A DNA stretch of 64,000 nt from Polynucleobacter sp. Latsch14-2 (GCF_018881925.1 NZ_JACVPL010000004.1:62001-126000); one strand, 5' to 3'. Positions 9,695-21,138 are shown, counted from the stretch's first letter. Notes: generated from the sequence alone by a model not told the origin. Numbers and translations: made by a program.

Positions 9695-10843
9695 TTAACG
9701 ACTCAATTGCTCCGTCAATAAGGTTAGCAGTTGGAATCCAGCTGGCGTGTTTTCTGGTTTGCCATCAGCATCCTGCACATATACAGTCGAAGTTTCTTCC
9801 CCAGCCTTTTGAATAACAACCCGATACTTCTTAGCTTTCAAGCTAGAGTCGTCCTTGCTACTAAACATATTCGCAAAGAAACCTTTGGTATCTCCCGTAT
9901 CTTTTGGGCTAACGTAGCGAACATAATAAACACCGCTTGAGCGATCTCTATCTTCAACAGTGAAGTTAGAACGATCTAACGCCAATCCAACATCGCGCCA
10001 TGCACGATCAAAACTGCTACCCAAATCGATGTGCGCTTTATCGACTCCCTCTTGCACCAATTTAGCTCTAGGCGCTTTGGGGCCTAAGGGAACCGCGACC
10101 ATCGCCTTAGCTTGCTCTTGAGTCATTCCAAGGCGCTCCATTAAGCGAGCTAAAAAGGCAGCCTCAAGCTCAGGATCATTAGGTCGAGGGGTCCAAACTG
10201 TTGATATACATGCGCCTGTATTGTCCGTTGTACATTTTTCAACAGCACCACGCTGCGTAATATAAATCTCTGTCTCGCTTGGCTTGATAGCCTCTAAGCG
10301 TGTTTTGTATTTATCACGCTCGCCAGTGTCATATATCGTATCCAGAGCACCGCCAATAGTTGAGCGCATCCAGTCCTGTGCAATCTTGGCGCGATTTTCT
10401 GCCCAATCGGTTTCCATAATGCCGGTGGATGGTGAATCTACGACCAGGAGAAAACCGTTCTCTTGCCAAAAGTCTTTAATCTGCGGGTAGAGTTCAGGCG
10501 CAGGTTTTTCTACAACCAACCAGCGACGCTCACCATCGCGAGCAATGCGCATACCTGGTATTCCAGTCATTACATTGGTACGTAACTGGGCAGACTTTTT
10601 GGCAGCTGCGTTGTACTCAGACATAGTGGCTGTGCCGTCTTGGACGATATAGCGACGATCCGCCTGCGCTGTAATTAAATCAGGTGGGTAAGCCAAATTG
10701 GGGCCGCGCACTGCGCCAGCACTTTTATAGTCAACTGTATCGTTACTAGTGACTGATTTACAAGCAGCCAAGCCAAAAAGTACCCATATTAAAACTGCAG
10801 CAATCGATGCTACTCGACGGAGAATTTGCGCAACAATCATCAT
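9695..10843 (-). CDS. bamC: Outer membrane assembly lipoprotein BamC
   Basis: A signal peptide ends in the lipobox GLAACKS, giving a lipoprotein. The unstructured N-terminal part ([17 protein letters not shown]) and two helix-grip domains (about residues 95-215 and 265-380) match the NlpB/DapX family. BamC is an accessory part of the Bam complex that inserts beta-barrel proteins. The gene follows dapA with a 4-bp overlap, the classic dapA-bamC (dapX) arrangement. At 382 aa it is slightly longer than E. coli BamC. Confidence 0.9.
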   Translation of the reverse strand: MMIVAQILRRVASIAAVLIWVLFGLAACKSVTSNDTVDYKSAGAVRGPNLAYPPDLITAQADRRYIVQDGTATMSEYNAAAKKSAQLRTNVMTGIPGMRIARDGERRWLVVEKPAPELYPQIKDFWQENGFLLVVDSPSTGIMETDWAENRAKIAQDWMRSTIGGALDTIYDTGERDKYKTRLEAIKPSETEIYITQRGAVEKCTTDNTGACISTVWTPRPNDPELEAAFLARLMERLGMTQEQAKAMVAVPLGPKAPRAKLVQEGVDKAHIDLGSSFDRAWRDVGLALDRSNFTVEDRDRSSGVYYVRYVSPKDTGDTKGFFANMFSSKDDSSLKAKKYRVVIQKAGEETSTVYVQDADGKPENTPAGFQLLTLLTEQLSR

Positions 10844-11763
10844 AGTAAGCCGGCCTGTTTCAGTGCAATATTTAAGGGTTCACGCAATGGCGCACTTAAT
10901 GGTGTCAGCGGCAAACGGATGCCTGCAGTAATTTTTCCCATTTGATGCAGGGCCCATTTCACTGGAATTGGATTTGCTTCTGTGAACATTGCTTTATGTA
11001 CCGCTAGTAGTTGATATTGAATATCGCGAGCTCTCTTCACGTCATCAGACATTGCAGCAACACATAACTCATGCATCAAACGGGGCGCCACATTAGCCGT
11101 AACAGAGATATTGCCTTTACCGCCCATCAACATCAACATCGCTGCACTAAGATCATCGCCAGAAAACACTGAAAAGTCGCCATGACCTGCGCGTTTCAGA
11201 TCAGCAATCAGTAAAGTGCCACGCTCTAAGCTACCGGTTGCATCCTTAATGCCAATAATGCCAGGCACTGCAGCTAAGCGCACTACCGTATCACCAGCTA
11301 AATCTGCAACGGTACGACCGGGAACGTTATACAAAATAACTGGTAAGTCTACAGACTCAGCAATTTTTTTGAAATGTTGGTACATGCCTTCTTGGGTAGG
11401 CTTGTTGTAGTACGGGACAACTTGTAAGCTGGCATCAGCGCCCACCTTCTTGGCAAACTTAGTTAACTCAATAGCCTCTAAAGTGGAATTACCGCCAGTT
11501 CCAGCGATAACCGGAATGCGGCCAGCAATGTGCTCGACTGTTACCCGAATCAACTCACAATGCTCTTGAACAGAAACAGTTGGCGACTCACCGCTGGTGC
11601 CTACAATCACGATCCCGTCTGACCCTTCGGCCACATGCCAATCCAGCAAGGATTGCAAGCTGGCAAAGTCCAAGCTGCCATCCTCAAACATCGGCGTCAC
11701 GATGGCGGGCATGCTGCCAGCAATGGGCTTTTGACTACCTTTTGAATGGGCTGTATTTGTCAC
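10840..11763 (-). CDS. dapA: 4-hydroxy-tetrahydrodipicolinate synthase
   Basis: This 307-aa TIM-barrel aldolase has [14 protein letters not shown] near the N-terminus, the catalytic Tyr in [10 protein letters not shown] and the Schiff-base Lys in [15 protein letters not shown]. It condenses pyruvate with aspartate semialdehyde, the first step specific to lysine and diaminopimelate synthesis, and so feeds peptidoglycan. The N-terminus ([25 protein letters not shown]) is somewhat extended, so the start is slightly uncertain. It overlaps bamC by 4 bp. Confidence 0.95.
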   Translation of the reverse strand: MTNTAHSKGSQKPIAGSMPAIVTPMFEDGSLDFASLQSLLDWHVAEGSDGIVIVGTSGESPTVSVQEHCELIRVTVEHIAGRIPVIAGTGGNSTLEAIELTKFAKKVGADASLQVVPYYNKPTQEGMYQHFKKIAESVDLPVILYNVPGRTVADLAGDTVVRLAAVPGIIGIKDATGSLERGTLLIADLKRAGHGDFSVFSGDDLSAAMLMLMGGKGNISVTANVAPRLMHELCVAAMSDDVKRARDIQYQLLAVHKAMFTEANPIPVKWALHQMGKITAGIRLPLTPLSAPLREPLNIALKQAGLL

Positions 11764-11790
11764 CGAATGTATACCGATTTTCTAGCTAAG

Positions 11791-12354
11791 TTAACCAACA
11801 AATTGTAACGGAATGCGCCCTTTTAACGAACCTTTTACGGCGCAAATCCGCTGAATCCTAGCTGGTTTGGGGCGATCTACGTAAATATCCTCGTAAGCCA
11901 GTACCTGCAGACCATGGCGATCGGCCAAACTGAGCAATTCCCCTGGGTTTAAGAGGAAATGAGGATTGGATGGCTTACCAAATTCTGCATTGCCATGTGC
12001 AAAGGTTTCGTAGATCAAAACCCCGCCCTCTAGCAACATCTCAGGCAAAAGATCGAGATATGGACGGTAGAGGTAATTACTAACCACAATGCCTGAAAAT
12101 TGACGATTCTGAAGTGGCCATTTCTCCCCCTCTAAATCAAGCAGCGCAATCTCAATGGAATAATCTTCTAGGGGTTCAAGAGCACTGAAGTCTCGGTCAA
12201 CCGCTAGAACGCAATACCCCAGTTTGGCTAAATAGATGGAATGCCTACCAGAACCGGCAGCCAAATCCAGCACCATTCCATCTTTGGGAATGGCTGGGGC
12301 AAAGCGTTTAAGCCATGCGGAAGCATCCGTAAGTCCAGCGTGGAGACTGCTCAT
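11791..12354 (-). CDS. Class I SAM-dependent methyltransferase
   Basis: A 187-aa Rossmann methyltransferase: MVLDLAAGSGRHSIYLAKLGYCVLAVDRD carries motif I (DLAAGSGR) and the acidic residue that binds the SAM ribose, and FSGIVVSNYLYRPYLDLLPEML is motif IV. The C-terminus (ENFA-type HFLLNPGELLSLADRHGLQVLAYEDIYV) is typical of the TehB/YcgJ-like group. The substrate is unknown. It lies 12 bp after trpS and before dapA in the same direction. Confidence 0.8.
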   Translation of the reverse strand: MSSLHAGLTDASAWLKRFAPAIPKDGMVLDLAAGSGRHSIYLAKLGYCVLAVDRDFSALEPLEDYSIEIALLDLEGEKWPLQNRQFSGIVVSNYLYRPYLDLLPEMLLEGGVLIYETFAHGNAEFGKPSNPHFLLNPGELLSLADRHGLQVLAYEDIYVDRPKPARIQRICAVKGSLKGRIPLQFVG

Positions 12355-12366
12355 GTTAAACAGAAA

Positions 12367-13569
12367 TCAATCGTACGCGAGGCCCATCGCTTCTCGAACC
12401 TCTCTCATAGTCTCTTGTGCAACTTTACGCGCTTTATCGCAACCATCGGCAATGATAGATCGCAGCAAGCTTGGATCATCCAAGTACTTTTGCGCGCGTT
12501 CAAACATGGGTTGCTGCTCAGCAAGAATGGCATCGATTACTGGCTGTTTACACTCCAGACAACCAATCCCAGCCGATTTACAGCCTTTTTCAACCCATTC
12601 TTTGGTTTGCGTATCTGAGTACACAGCATGTAATTGCCATACAGGACAACGAGAAGGATCACCCGCATCAGTGCGACGAACCCTAGCTGGATCGGTTGGC
12701 ATGGTACGTATAGATTTAATGACTTCTTCTGGTTGCTGACGAATGCTGATCGTATTGCCATAAGACTTGGACATTTTTTGACCATCGATCCCTGGCATAC
12801 GAGATGCTGACGTCAGTAGTGCCTGAGGCTCTGGAAGGATAATTTTTCGGGCTCCCTCGAGAAAGCCAAATAATCTTTCACGATCTGCCATCGATAAACT
12901 TTGCGCCTCTTGCAAAAGTGCTTTTGCCTGCTCGAGCGCTTCGTTGTCTCCGCGCTCCTGAAATGCTACACGCAACTCTGCATACATCTTTGCACGCTTA
13001 CTGCCCAATTTCTTGACTGCCTCCAAAGCCTTTTCTTCGAAGCCGGGCTCACGTCCATACAAATAATTAAAGCGACGCGCAACCTCACGAGTCATTTCCA
13101 CATGGGGAACCTGATCCTCACCAACCGGTACATGTTGGGCGCGATAAATCAAAATATCAGCAGCTTGCAGCAATGGGTAACCCAAAAAACCATAAGTCTG
13201 CAAATCTTTTTCTTTTAACTTTTCTATCTGATCTTTATAGGTTGGTACTCGCTCTAGCCAGCCTAATGGGGTTCCCATCGCCAGCAATAAAAAGAGTTCG
13301 GCATGCTCTGGCACCTTGCTCTGAATAAATAAAGTAGCTTGATTAGGATCTACACCAGCAGCCAGCCAGTCAATAACCATATCCCATACGGACTGCTCAA
13401 TCACATCAGGGGTCTCATAGTGAGTGGTTAAGGCATGCCAATCGGCTACGAAAAAGAAACATGGGTACTCAGATTGCAAGCGGACCCAGTTTTTCAAAAC
13501 ACCGTGGTAATGACCAAGGTGCAAATTACCCGTAGGTCGCATGCCAGAGAGAACGCGTTCAGCAAACAT
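12367..13569 (-). CDS. trpS: Tryptophanyl-tRNA synthetase
   Basis: A 400-aa class I synthetase with RPTGNLHLGHYHGVL (HIGH-type motif) near residue 10, PLLQAADILIYRAQHVPVGEDQ at about residue 135 and KMSKSYGNTI at about residue 265. It charges tRNA-Trp. The segment CPVWQLHAVYSDTQTKEWVEKGCKSAGIGCLECK contains several cysteines, a form seen in TrpS enzymes of this length. It stands 40 bp after the PHP phosphatase gene. Confidence 0.96.
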   Translation of the reverse strand: MFAERVLSGMRPTGNLHLGHYHGVLKNWVRLQSEYPCFFFVADWHALTTHYETPDVIEQSVWDMVIDWLAAGVDPNQATLFIQSKVPEHAELFLLLAMGTPLGWLERVPTYKDQIEKLKEKDLQTYGFLGYPLLQAADILIYRAQHVPVGEDQVPHVEMTREVARRFNYLYGREPGFEEKALEAVKKLGSKRAKMYAELRVAFQERGDNEALEQAKALLQEAQSLSMADRERLFGFLEGARKIILPEPQALLTSASRMPGIDGQKMSKSYGNTISIRQQPEEVIKSIRTMPTDPARVRRTDAGDPSRCPVWQLHAVYSDTQTKEWVEKGCKSAGIGCLECKQPVIDAILAEQQPMFERAQKYLDDPSLLRSIIADGCDKARKVAQETMREVREAMGLAYD

Positions 13570-13609
13570 CTTTTTCTTTATTCTTTATAAGTAGTACGTT
13601 AAACAACCA

Positions 13610-14458
13610 TTAATGAAACATCGACCAAACAGGCGTCAGAGAATCAGGTAAATGCGGTAGACACCCTAGATCAATATGACTTTCATCTGGATCATGGAAA
13701 TCAGATCCGCGTGAAGCCATAAAACCATACTGCTGGGCAATTTTGCCGTAAGTTGCAAATTGATTCGGGCTATGACTCCCAGTGATCACCTCAATCGCCA
13801 AGCCACCAATATCTTTAAAATGTTTGTATAGTTCATCCATTTGCATGGCGCTAAGCTTGTATCTACCAGGGTGAGCAATCACCGCAACACCACCGGCCGC
13901 TTTAATCCACGCAACCGCATCGTCTAGCGTTGCCCACAAATGGGGTACATAACCAGGCTTGTCTTCAATCAAGTAATTCTTGAAAACTTGCTCGGTATCT
14001 CGACAAACACCTTGCTCCACCAAAAACCTTGCAAAGTGTGTTCTTGAAATCAAATCATGATTGCCGGCAAAGTGTAAGGCACCCTCATAGGCGCCAGGTA
14101 TGCCAACTTTCAGCAATTGCTCAGCCATTAATTTGGCACGATTTGCGCGGCCTTCCCGAGTGCGGCGCAAGCCTTCCACAATACCAACATGGGTTGCATC
14201 AATTCCAAGCCCAACGATATGAATGGTTTGCCCCATCCATGTAACGGAAATCTCTACGCCCTCTAAGTATTCCATGCCCAAGACTGCAGCGGCAGCCCGA
14301 GCGCGCTGTTGACCCCCCAACTCATCATGATCAGTTAAGGCCCATAAATTCACACCATTCGCATGCGCACGTTCCGCCAGGGCTTCGGGCGTTAAAGTGC
14401 CATCAGAAACCACTGAATGACAATGTAAATCAGCATTAAAGTTGGTAGTGCTACTCAT
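13610..14458 (-). CDS. PHP-domain phosphoesterase (RNase AM / 3',5'-nucleoside bisphosphate phosphatase type)
   Basis: A 282-aa PHP protein with the metal-binding motifs DLHCHSVVSDGTLTPEAL, LWALTDHDELGGQ, HIVGLGID, GGVAVIAHPGRY and MASRGSDFHDP. This set matches YciV/TrpH-type enzymes, which remove phosphates from nucleoside 3',5'-bisphosphates and trim RNA 5' ends. In many betaproteobacteria it stands beside trpS, as here. The enzymatic role comes from the family, not from this sequence alone. Confidence 0.87.
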   Translation of the reverse strand: MSSTTNFNADLHCHSVVSDGTLTPEALAERAHANGVNLWALTDHDELGGQQRARAAAAVLGMEYLEGVEISVTWMGQTIHIVGLGIDATHVGIVEGLRRTREGRANRAKLMAEQLLKVGIPGAYEGALHFAGNHDLISRTHFARFLVEQGVCRDTEQVFKNYLIEDKPGYVPHLWATLDDAVAWIKAAGGVAVIAHPGRYKLSAMQMDELYKHFKDIGGLAIEVITGSHSPNQFATYGKIAQQYGFMASRGSDFHDPDESHIDLGCLPHLPDSLTPVWSMFH

Positions 14459-14468
14459 AGACCCTATT

Positions 14469-15572
14469 TTAGGTCAAGCTGGTGTCAATGACACGCCGGG
14501 GAGTATCCAAATAGTCTCGTGACTGCATTTCAATCAAACGGGAGACGGTTCTTGAAAATTCACCCGTAATCTGGCCTTCCGTATACAGCTCAGCAGCCGG
14601 AACCTCTGCTGAGATGATCAACTTCACTTTATGGTCATACAGAACGTCGATTAACCAAATAAAGCGCCGAGCTTCATTAGTCATTTTAGGCGGCATATGA
14701 GGCACTTTAGAGAGAATTACCGTATGAAACTGATTGGCAATTTCGAGGTAGTCATTCTGAGAGCGGGGACCACAACACAGCGTCTGAAAATCAAACCAAA
14801 CCACACCATCACCCATATGCAGAGGCTTTAATTCTCTGGATTCAATATGAAGAATTGGCTTTGCATCTTCTTTTTGCTGCCCAATGAGAGTATGAAACAT
14901 CTCCACAAGGGCGGCATCTGTTTGTGCATTTAAAGGCGTCAAATAGGCATTTACCTGCTCCATTTGGATACGTCGGTAATCATTGCCAGCATCCACATTC
15001 ATGACATCGAGCTGTGATTCCAGCAACTTAATCGCTGGAATAAGTCGATCACGATGCAGTCCATTTGGGTAAAGTTGATCTGGACGATAGTTGGACGTCA
15101 TCACGAATTGAACGCGATCCTCAAATAGAGCCCTCAGAAGACGATACAAAATCATCGCATCAGCGATGTCATTGATATGAAATTCATCGAAACAAATTAA
15201 GCGATAGCGTTTTGCAATTCTCTTTGAAAGTTCATCTAAAGGATCCGCCAAACCAGATAACTCGTGCAATTCACGATGAACTTCCCGCATAAATTCATGA
15301 AAGTGAATGCGAATCTTCTTCTCTAGAGGGGATGCAGCAAAGAAACAATCCATCAAAAAGGATTTGCCGCGCCCCACCCCGCCCCATAAATAAATTCCAC
15401 GAGGTAATTTCGGTTTAAGTAATTTCTTTTTGAGGCCGCTACTACGAATTTCTTTATAAGAAACCCATTCATCCTCGCATTGTTGCAAACGCTCGATAGC
15501 GGCAAGCTGCGCGGGATCACTGTGATACCCGCGCGCCTTCAACTCTTGATGGTAATACTCTAAGGCTTTCAA
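14469..15572 (-). CDS. zapE: Cell division ATPase ZapE (AFG1 family)
   Basis: A 367-aa AFG1-like ATPase: Walker A is GGVGRGKSFLMDCFF at about residue 63, Walker B is RLICFDEFHINDIADAM, and FVMTSNYRPDQLYPNGLHRDRLIP is the sensor region. ZapE associates with the Z-ring in gammaproteobacteria. The start is a TTG immediately after the lpd stop codon (TAA-TTG); there is no nearby in-frame ATG, so it is probably translated by reinitiation. It is the last gene of the sucA-sucB-lpd-zapE cluster. Confidence 0.9.
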   Translation of the reverse strand: MKALEYYHQELKARGYHSDPAQLAAIERLQQCEDEWVSYKEIRSSGLKKKLLKPKLPRGIYLWGGVGRGKSFLMDCFFAASPLEKKIRIHFHEFMREVHRELHELSGLADPLDELSKRIAKRYRLICFDEFHINDIADAMILYRLLRALFEDRVQFVMTSNYRPDQLYPNGLHRDRLIPAIKLLESQLDVMNVDAGNDYRRIQMEQVNAYLTPLNAQTDAALVEMFHTLIGQQKEDAKPILHIESRELKPLHMGDGVVWFDFQTLCCGPRSQNDYLEIANQFHTVILSKVPHMPPKMTNEARRFIWLIDVLYDHKVKLIISAEVPAAELYTEGQITGEFSRTVSRLIEMQSRDYLDTPRRVIDTSLT

Positions 15573-17009
15573 TTACATATTTAATGCACGTTGATCCGTT
15601 GCCAAGGCGGCCTCACGCGTTACTTCTGACAGACTTGGATGAGGATGGCAGATGCGGGCAATATCTTCGGCAGCCGCTTTAAATTCCATAGCTACAGCAG
15701 CTTCAGCAATTAAATCAGAGGCATTTGGGCCAATAATATGAACCCCGAGAATTTCGTCGGTCTTAGCATCCGCCAATACCTTTACAAAACCATCAGCGCG
15801 ACCCATGCCGAGAGCACGACCATTGGCGGCAAATGGGAACTGCCCTGCTTTATAGGCAATGCCAGCCTCTTTCAACTGTTGCTCCGTCTTACCAACCCAA
15901 GCAATTTCTGGGTCGGTATAAATAACCCAAGGAATGCAGTTGTAGTCGATGTGTGGTTTTTGGCCGGCAATCACCTCGGCAACCAAAACGCCTTCATCTT
16001 CCGCTTTGTGCGCCAGCATTGGTCCACGCACTACATCACCTACAGCGTAAACCCCAGGAACTGCTGTCTGGCAAGTATGATCGTCAATCGGAATAAAGCC
16101 GCGCTCATCTACTTTCAGGCCAATTTTGTCCAGCCCCAACTTATCAGTGTTTGGCACTCGACCAACAGAGACAATTAAGCGATCGCATTCCAATTTAGCA
16201 ACTTTGCCAGCGCTGTCAGTGTAGTTAACCACAACACCTTTTTTGTCAGCCTTAACTTCGCCGATCTTCACGCCTGTATGGATATTCAAACCTTGCTTAG
16301 TCAAAAGCTTCTGGGCTTCCTTCGCAATACCAAGATCGCAAGCACCCAAAAATGAAGGCATCGCCTCCAGAATAGTTACTTCAGAACCAACACGACGCCA
16401 AACTGAGCCCAACTCTAAACCAATGACGCCAGCACCAATAACACCGAGTTTTTTTGGTGTTGAATCAAATTTCAGGGCGCCTTCGTTATCGCAAATCAAG
16501 ACGTTATCTACAGTAATCCCAGGTAAATGGCGCGCCTTAGAGCCGGTAGCAATAATGACGTTTTTAGCGGTTACTGTTTCTTTATCCTTACCATCAATCT
16601 TGACTTGATAACCATCCGCACCTTTACCCTCGAAAGAGGCATGCCCCTTAAGCAAGGTTATTTTGTTCTTGCGAAACAAATACTGAATACCACCAGTCAT
16701 CTTTGTAACGATGTCATCTTTGCGGGCAACCATCTTCTTAGAATCGATACTCACGGCGCCAACCTTAATGCCATGATCAGCCGCATGATGGCTAATTTTT
16801 TCGAATTCTTCAGAAGAGGCTAATAAGGCTTTAGAGGGAATGCAACCAACGTTTAAGCAGGTTCCACCCAAGCGTGGCTCACCCTTGGGATCATCGTAGC
16901 TTGCAGATTCAGCGCAAGCTACTTTAAAGCCTAGTTGTGCTGCACGGATTGCAGCAATATAGCCGCCGGGGCCGCCGCCGATGACTACCACGTCAAATGA
17001 TTGACTCAT
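15573..17009 (-). CDS. lpdA: Dihydrolipoamide dehydrogenase, E3 of 2-oxoglutarate dehydrogenase
   Basis: A 478-aa flavoprotein disulfide reductase: FAD site [21 protein letters not shown], redox pair [19 protein letters not shown] site [18 protein letters not shown], and catalytic His-Glu in [13 protein letters not shown] near the C-terminus. It reoxidises the lipoyl group of SucB and passes electrons to NAD+. It lies 13 bp after sucB, so it is the dedicated E3 of this operon. Confidence 0.97.
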   Translation of the reverse strand: MSQSFDVVVIGGGPGGYIAAIRAAQLGFKVACAESASYDDPKGEPRLGGTCLNVGCIPSKALLASSEEFEKISHHAADHGIKVGAVSIDSKKMVARKDDIVTKMTGGIQYLFRKNKITLLKGHASFEGKGADGYQVKIDGKDKETVTAKNVIIATGSKARHLPGITVDNVLICDNEGALKFDSTPKKLGVIGAGVIGLELGSVWRRVGSEVTILEAMPSFLGACDLGIAKEAQKLLTKQGLNIHTGVKIGEVKADKKGVVVNYTDSAGKVAKLECDRLIVSVGRVPNTDKLGLDKIGLKVDERGFIPIDDHTCQTAVPGVYAVGDVVRGPMLAHKAEDEGVLVAEVIAGQKPHIDYNCIPWVIYTDPEIAWVGKTEQQLKEAGIAYKAGQFPFAANGRALGMGRADGFVKVLADAKTDEILGVHIIGPNASDLIAEAAVAMEFKAAAEDIARICHPHPSLSEVTREAALATDQRALNM

Positions 17010-17022
17010 ATTGTGTCTCCTC

Positions 17023-18225
17023 TTATAAATCGAGAAGGAGGCGTGAAGGATCTTCTAAAGCTTCCTTCATGGCAACTAAACCAAGCACTGCTTCACGACC
17101 ATCAATAATGCGGTGGTCATATGACAGGGCCAGGTAATTAATAGGGCGAATCACAATTTGACCATCCTCAACCACGGCACGCTCTTTAGTAGCATGAATG
17201 CCTAAGATTGCAGATTGCGGTGGATTAATAATTGGCGTTGACAGCATCGAACCAAACACGCCGCCATTAGAGATGGAGAAAGTGCCGCCAGTTAAATCTT
17301 CGATCGATAACTTGCCATCACGAGCCTTAGAGCCGAATTCAGCAATCTTCTTCTCAATATCAGCCAAGTTCATTTGATCAACATCACGCAAGATAGGAAC
17401 CACCAAGCCACGTGGCGAGCTTACCGCAATACCAATATCAAAATAACCGTGATAAATAATGTCGTTACCGTCAACAGAGGCATTTAACAGAGGAAATTTC
17501 TTCAAGGCGTGCGTTGCGGCTTTGACAAAGAAAGACATGAAGCCCAATTTAACGCCATGAACTTTTTCAAATTGATCTTTGTACTTATTGCGCATTGCAA
17601 TCACTGGGGCCATATTGACCTCATTGAATGTCGTCAAAATGGCATTGTTGGCCTGCGACTCAAGCAAACGCTCAGCGATACGGGCACGTAAACGACTCAT
17701 TGGCACGCGCTCTTCTGGGCGATTGCCACTTGGGATAGGCGCACTAGGCAATGAAACCGACTTAGAGCCACCTGCAACTGCACCAATCACATCGCCCTTA
17801 GTAATGCGGCCATCACGTCCAGAGCCGGCAACTTGACCAGAGCTTAAATTATTTTCGGCCATCAACTTAGCGGCGGAAGGAGCCGCCGCCGCATTTTTTG
17901 CAGCGGGTGGTGCCGCTACAGGCGTCGAAGGAGCAGCTGGGGTAGCCACAGGAGCAGCAGCCGCGGGTGCTGCAGAAGCAACAGCGGTGCTATCGATCTT
18001 CGCAATCAATTGCTCGGCAACAACAGTGCCACCATCGGTAATGAGAATTTCTGTCAATACACCAGCAGAAGGCGCAGGAACTTCTAGCACCACCTTATCA
18101 GTTTCGATCTCAATCAAGATTTCATCTTGACCAACAGCGTCGCCAACCTTCTTTTTCCATTGCAACAAAGTCGCCTCAGCCACTGACTCTGAGAGCTGTG
18201 GAACTTTAACTTCAAATATAGCCAT
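17023..18225 (-). CDS. sucB: 2-oxoglutarate dehydrogenase E2, dihydrolipoyl succinyltransferase
   Basis: Domains in order: a lipoyl domain (residues 1-78) with the lipoylated Lys in [11 protein letters not shown]; an Ala/Pro-rich linker (about 80-113); the E1/E3-binding domain ([29 protein letters not shown]); and the catalytic domain from about residue 170, ending in [13 protein letters not shown] with the active-site His and Asp. It transfers the succinyl group to CoA in the TCA cycle. It forms a complex with the sucA and lpd products encoded on either side. Confidence 0.97.
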   Translation of the reverse strand: MAIFEVKVPQLSESVAEATLLQWKKKVGDAVGQDEILIEIETDKVVLEVPAPSAGVLTEILITDGGTVVAEQLIAKIDSTAVASAAPAAAAPVATPAAPSTPVAAPPAAKNAAAAPSAAKLMAENNLSSGQVAGSGRDGRITKGDVIGAVAGGSKSVSLPSAPIPSGNRPEERVPMSRLRARIAERLLESQANNAILTTFNEVNMAPVIAMRNKYKDQFEKVHGVKLGFMSFFVKAATHALKKFPLLNASVDGNDIIYHGYFDIGIAVSSPRGLVVPILRDVDQMNLADIEKKIAEFGSKARDGKLSIEDLTGGTFSISNGGVFGSMLSTPIINPPQSAILGIHATKERAVVEDGQIVIRPINYLALSYDHRIIDGREAVLGLVAMKEALEDPSRLLLDL

Positions 18226-18268
18226 GATTAATCCTATCTAATGTGTTTGGTATGGGTTATGCCAACGA

Positions 18269-21124
18269 TTATTTCGTGACTACATAACCCTTCAGTTTGG
18301 CAAAGGCCGCGTTAAGAAGAGACTTCTGTTGCTCTTGATGAAGATGCGCATAGCCACAAGCTGGAGATGCTGATGCGGGTCGACCTGAGTAAGCCAACTT
18401 CATACCGGCAGACATGTTTTCAAGCAAATTGTGCTGAACAAAGAACCAGGCGCCTTGGTTTTGTGGCTCATCCTGACACCACACAATTTCTTCGAGCTTT
18501 GGATACTTCTTCAACTCTGCAGCAATCGCTTTGTGCGGGAATGGATATAACTGCTCCAAGCGAACAATCGCTACATCACTCAGCTTCTTCTCGGTGCGAT
18601 TCTTCACCAAGTCGTAATAAACCTTGCCTGAACAAACCACCATGCGATTTACCTGCTTGGCATCAATGGTGTCATCACGCTCAGACAGTACCGTTTGAAA
18701 TCCACCTTTAGTGAATTCACTGAGCGGAGATGCAGCCTCTTTGTTGCGCAATAAAGACTTTGGCGTCATCAAGATCAATGGTTTGCGGAACTGACGAATC
18801 ATCTGGCGACGTAATACATGGAAGATCTGTGAGGCAGTAGTAGGCTGAACCACTTGCATATTAGTGTCAGCGCATAACTGCATAAAACGTTCTAAGCGTG
18901 CCGATGAATGCTCTGGGCCTTGACCTTCGTAGCCATGAGGCAGCATCATTACGAGACCATTGGCACGACCCCACTTCACTTCGCCTGAGGCAATAAATTG
19001 ATCGATCACAACTTGAGCGCCGTTAGCAAAATCGCCAAACTGCGCCTCCCAAATCGTCAGAGTATTAGGCTCTGCAGCTGCGTAACCATACTCAAAACCA
19101 AGCACAGCCTCTTCAGACAAAATTGAGTCAATAACGATAAATGGAGCCTGATCTTTAGTGACATGCTGAAGCGCAATGTATGTGCCGGTATCCCACTTCT
19201 CACGATTTTGATTGTGCAATACAGCATGACGGTGAGTAAATGTGCCGCGACCACTATCCTCGCCGGATAGACGAACTGGATAACCGCTAGCTACCAAGGA
19301 TGCGAAAGCCATATGCTCACCCATACCCCAGTCAATATTAACTTCGCCACGACCCATTGCAGCACGGTCTCTGTAAACCTTTTCAACTAATGGATGCGCT
19401 TTAAAGTCTTCTGGAATGGTAGAAATTTTGTCTGCCAAACGCTTCCATTCAGTCAACGGAATCGCTGTATCAGCTTCATCAGTCCATTTCTTATTTAAAA
19501 ATGGAGACCAATCGACAGCAAATTTACCCTTGAAATTGCTTAGCACTGGATCAGATGTTTGCTTACCCTCATCCATTGCGGCGCGATACTCTTTCACCAT
19601 CAAGTCACCAGTACCTGCTGGCAATACATTTTGGGCTTCCAATTTATCAGCATATAACTTACGCGTACCTGGATGTGCAGCAATGATCTTGTACATCAAG
19701 GGTTGCGTCATCGCCGGGGTATCTTGCTCGTTATGCCCCAACTTACGGAAACAAACGATATCAATCGCTACATCTTTGTGGAACTGAGTGCGGAACTCGA
19801 GAGCCAGCTTGGTCGCCAATACAACCGCTTCAGGATCATCGCCATTGACATGCAAAACAGGAGCGTCAATGATTTTCATGATATCCGTGCAGTACAAGCT
19901 CGAACGTAAGTCACGCGGATCAGAAGTTGTGAAACCAATCTGATTATTGATCACAATGTGGAAGGTACCGCCAGTGGAATAGCCACGAACCTCAGCCATT
20001 GCTAAAGTCTCTTGCATCACCCCCTGGCCTGCAATCGCCGCATCACCATGAACTAGCACAGGCAATACCTGCTGACCCAATAAATCGCCCCGGCGCTCCA
20101 TGCGTGCGCGGGCAGAACCCTCTACCACTGGATTAACAATTTCTAAATGGGAAGGATTAAATGCTAATGACAAGTGAACGGGACCTCCAGGCGTAGAGAT
20201 ATCGCTCGAGAAGCCCTGGTGATATTTAACGTCACCAGCAGGCAATGTTTCAGGACCTTTATGCTCAAACTCTGCAAATAAATCGGTTGGCATTTTGCCC
20301 AAGGTATTGACGAGTACGTTAAGACGACCGCGGTGGGCCATGCCAATGACAATTTCTTGGACGCCTTTTTCACCAGACTCACGGACAAGCTCATCCATAC
20401 AAGCGATAAAACTTTCGCCCCCCTCCAAAGAAAAGCGCTTTTGACCAACATATTTAGCCTGAAGGTAACGCTCCAAACCTTCTGCAGCAGTTAAGCGATC
20501 CAAGATTTGGCGCTTTTGATCTACATTGAAGCTAGGAGTTGAACGAATAGACTCTAATTTCTCCTGCCACCATTTCTTAATCTTTTGGTCAGCAATAAAC
20601 ATGTACTCGGCACCAATCGTGCCGCAATATGTTTCACGCAAAGCTTGCAACAAGTCACGCAAAGTCATCTCGGTCTTGCCGAAGAAGGTATTGCTGGTAT
20701 TGAAGACGATATCCATATCGCCATCAGTAAAGCCATAGAAGGCTGGGTTTAATTCTGGTATTTCTGGACGCTCAGAGCGTTTTAATGGATCAATATTGGC
20801 CCAGCGGTTACCGACATTACGGTACGCGGCGATGAGTTGCTGAACCGCTACACGTTTGCGCCCCATCTCCGAGTCAGCTGAATCAGAAACTGTTCTGATA
20901 GGCCCTTGCTTGGCACGTTCGGCAAATGAAGCAACAATGGGTCCGTGGGCAATATCAACTCGAGATGAGCCATCAGCCGCTGGAACCTGTTTTACGTTAT
21001 CAAAATAATCTCGCCAATGATCAGCAACGGATGCTGGATCGTGCAAGTAGGATTCGTAGAGTTCTTCTACATATGGGGCGTTTCCGCCGAAGAGATAGGA
21101 GTTATCCCTTTGGTCCTGCATCAT
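18269..21124 (-). CDS. sucA: 2-oxoglutarate dehydrogenase E1
   Basis: A thiamine-diphosphate enzyme of about 950 aa with MQDQRDNSYLFGGNAPYVEELYESYL at the start, GMAHRGRLNVLVN, HGDAAIAGQGVMQETLAM, VINNQIGFTTSD and the ThDP-binding GDDPEAV. It decarboxylates 2-oxoglutarate and loads SucB. The frame opens at a GTG at 21133, but the AAAGGTGAG ribosome site fits the ATG at 21124 (or the next one at 21121) better. It is the first gene of sucA-sucB-lpd-zapE. Confidence 0.96.
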   Translation of the reverse strand: MMQDQRDNSYLFGGNAPYVEELYESYLHDPASVADHWRDYFDNVKQVPAADGSSRVDIAHGPIVASFAERAKQGPIRTVSDSADSEMGRKRVAVQQLIAAYRNVGNRWANIDPLKRSERPEIPELNPAFYGFTDGDMDIVFNTSNTFFGKTEMTLRDLLQALRETYCGTIGAEYMFIADQKIKKWWQEKLESIRSTPSFNVDQKRQILDRLTAAEGLERYLQAKYVGQKRFSLEGGESFIACMDELVRESGEKGVQEIVIGMAHRGRLNVLVNTLGKMPTDLFAEFEHKGPETLPAGDVKYHQGFSSDISTPGGPVHLSLAFNPSHLEIVNPVVEGSARARMERRGDLLGQQVLPVLVHGDAAIAGQGVMQETLAMAEVRGYSTGGTFHIVINNQIGFTTSDPRDLRSSLYCTDIMKIIDAPVLHVNGDDPEAVVLATKLALEFRTQFHKDVAIDIVCFRKLGHNEQDTPAMTQPLMYKIIAAHPGTRKLYADKLEAQNVLPAGTGDLMVKEYRAAMDEGKQTSDPVLSNFKGKFAVDWSPFLNKKWTDEADTAIPLTEWKRLADKISTIPEDFKAHPLVEKVYRDRAAMGRGEVNIDWGMGEHMAFASLVASGYPVRLSGEDSGRGTFTHRHAVLHNQNREKWDTGTYIALQHVTKDQAPFIVIDSILSEEAVLGFEYGYAAAEPNTLTIWEAQFGDFANGAQVVIDQFIASGEVKWGRANGLVMMLPHGYEGQGPEHSSARLERFMQLCADTNMQVVQPTTASQIFHVLRRQMIRQFRKPLILMTPKSLLRNKEAASPLSEFTKGGFQTVLSERDDTIDAKQVNRMVVCSGKVYYDLVKNRTEKKLSDVAIVRLEQLYPFPHKAIAAELKKYPKLEEIVWCQDEPQNQGAWFFVQHNLLENMSAGMKLAYSGRPASASPACGYAHLHQEQQKSLLNAAFAKLKGYVVTK

Positions 21125-21138
21125 GATTCTCACCTTTC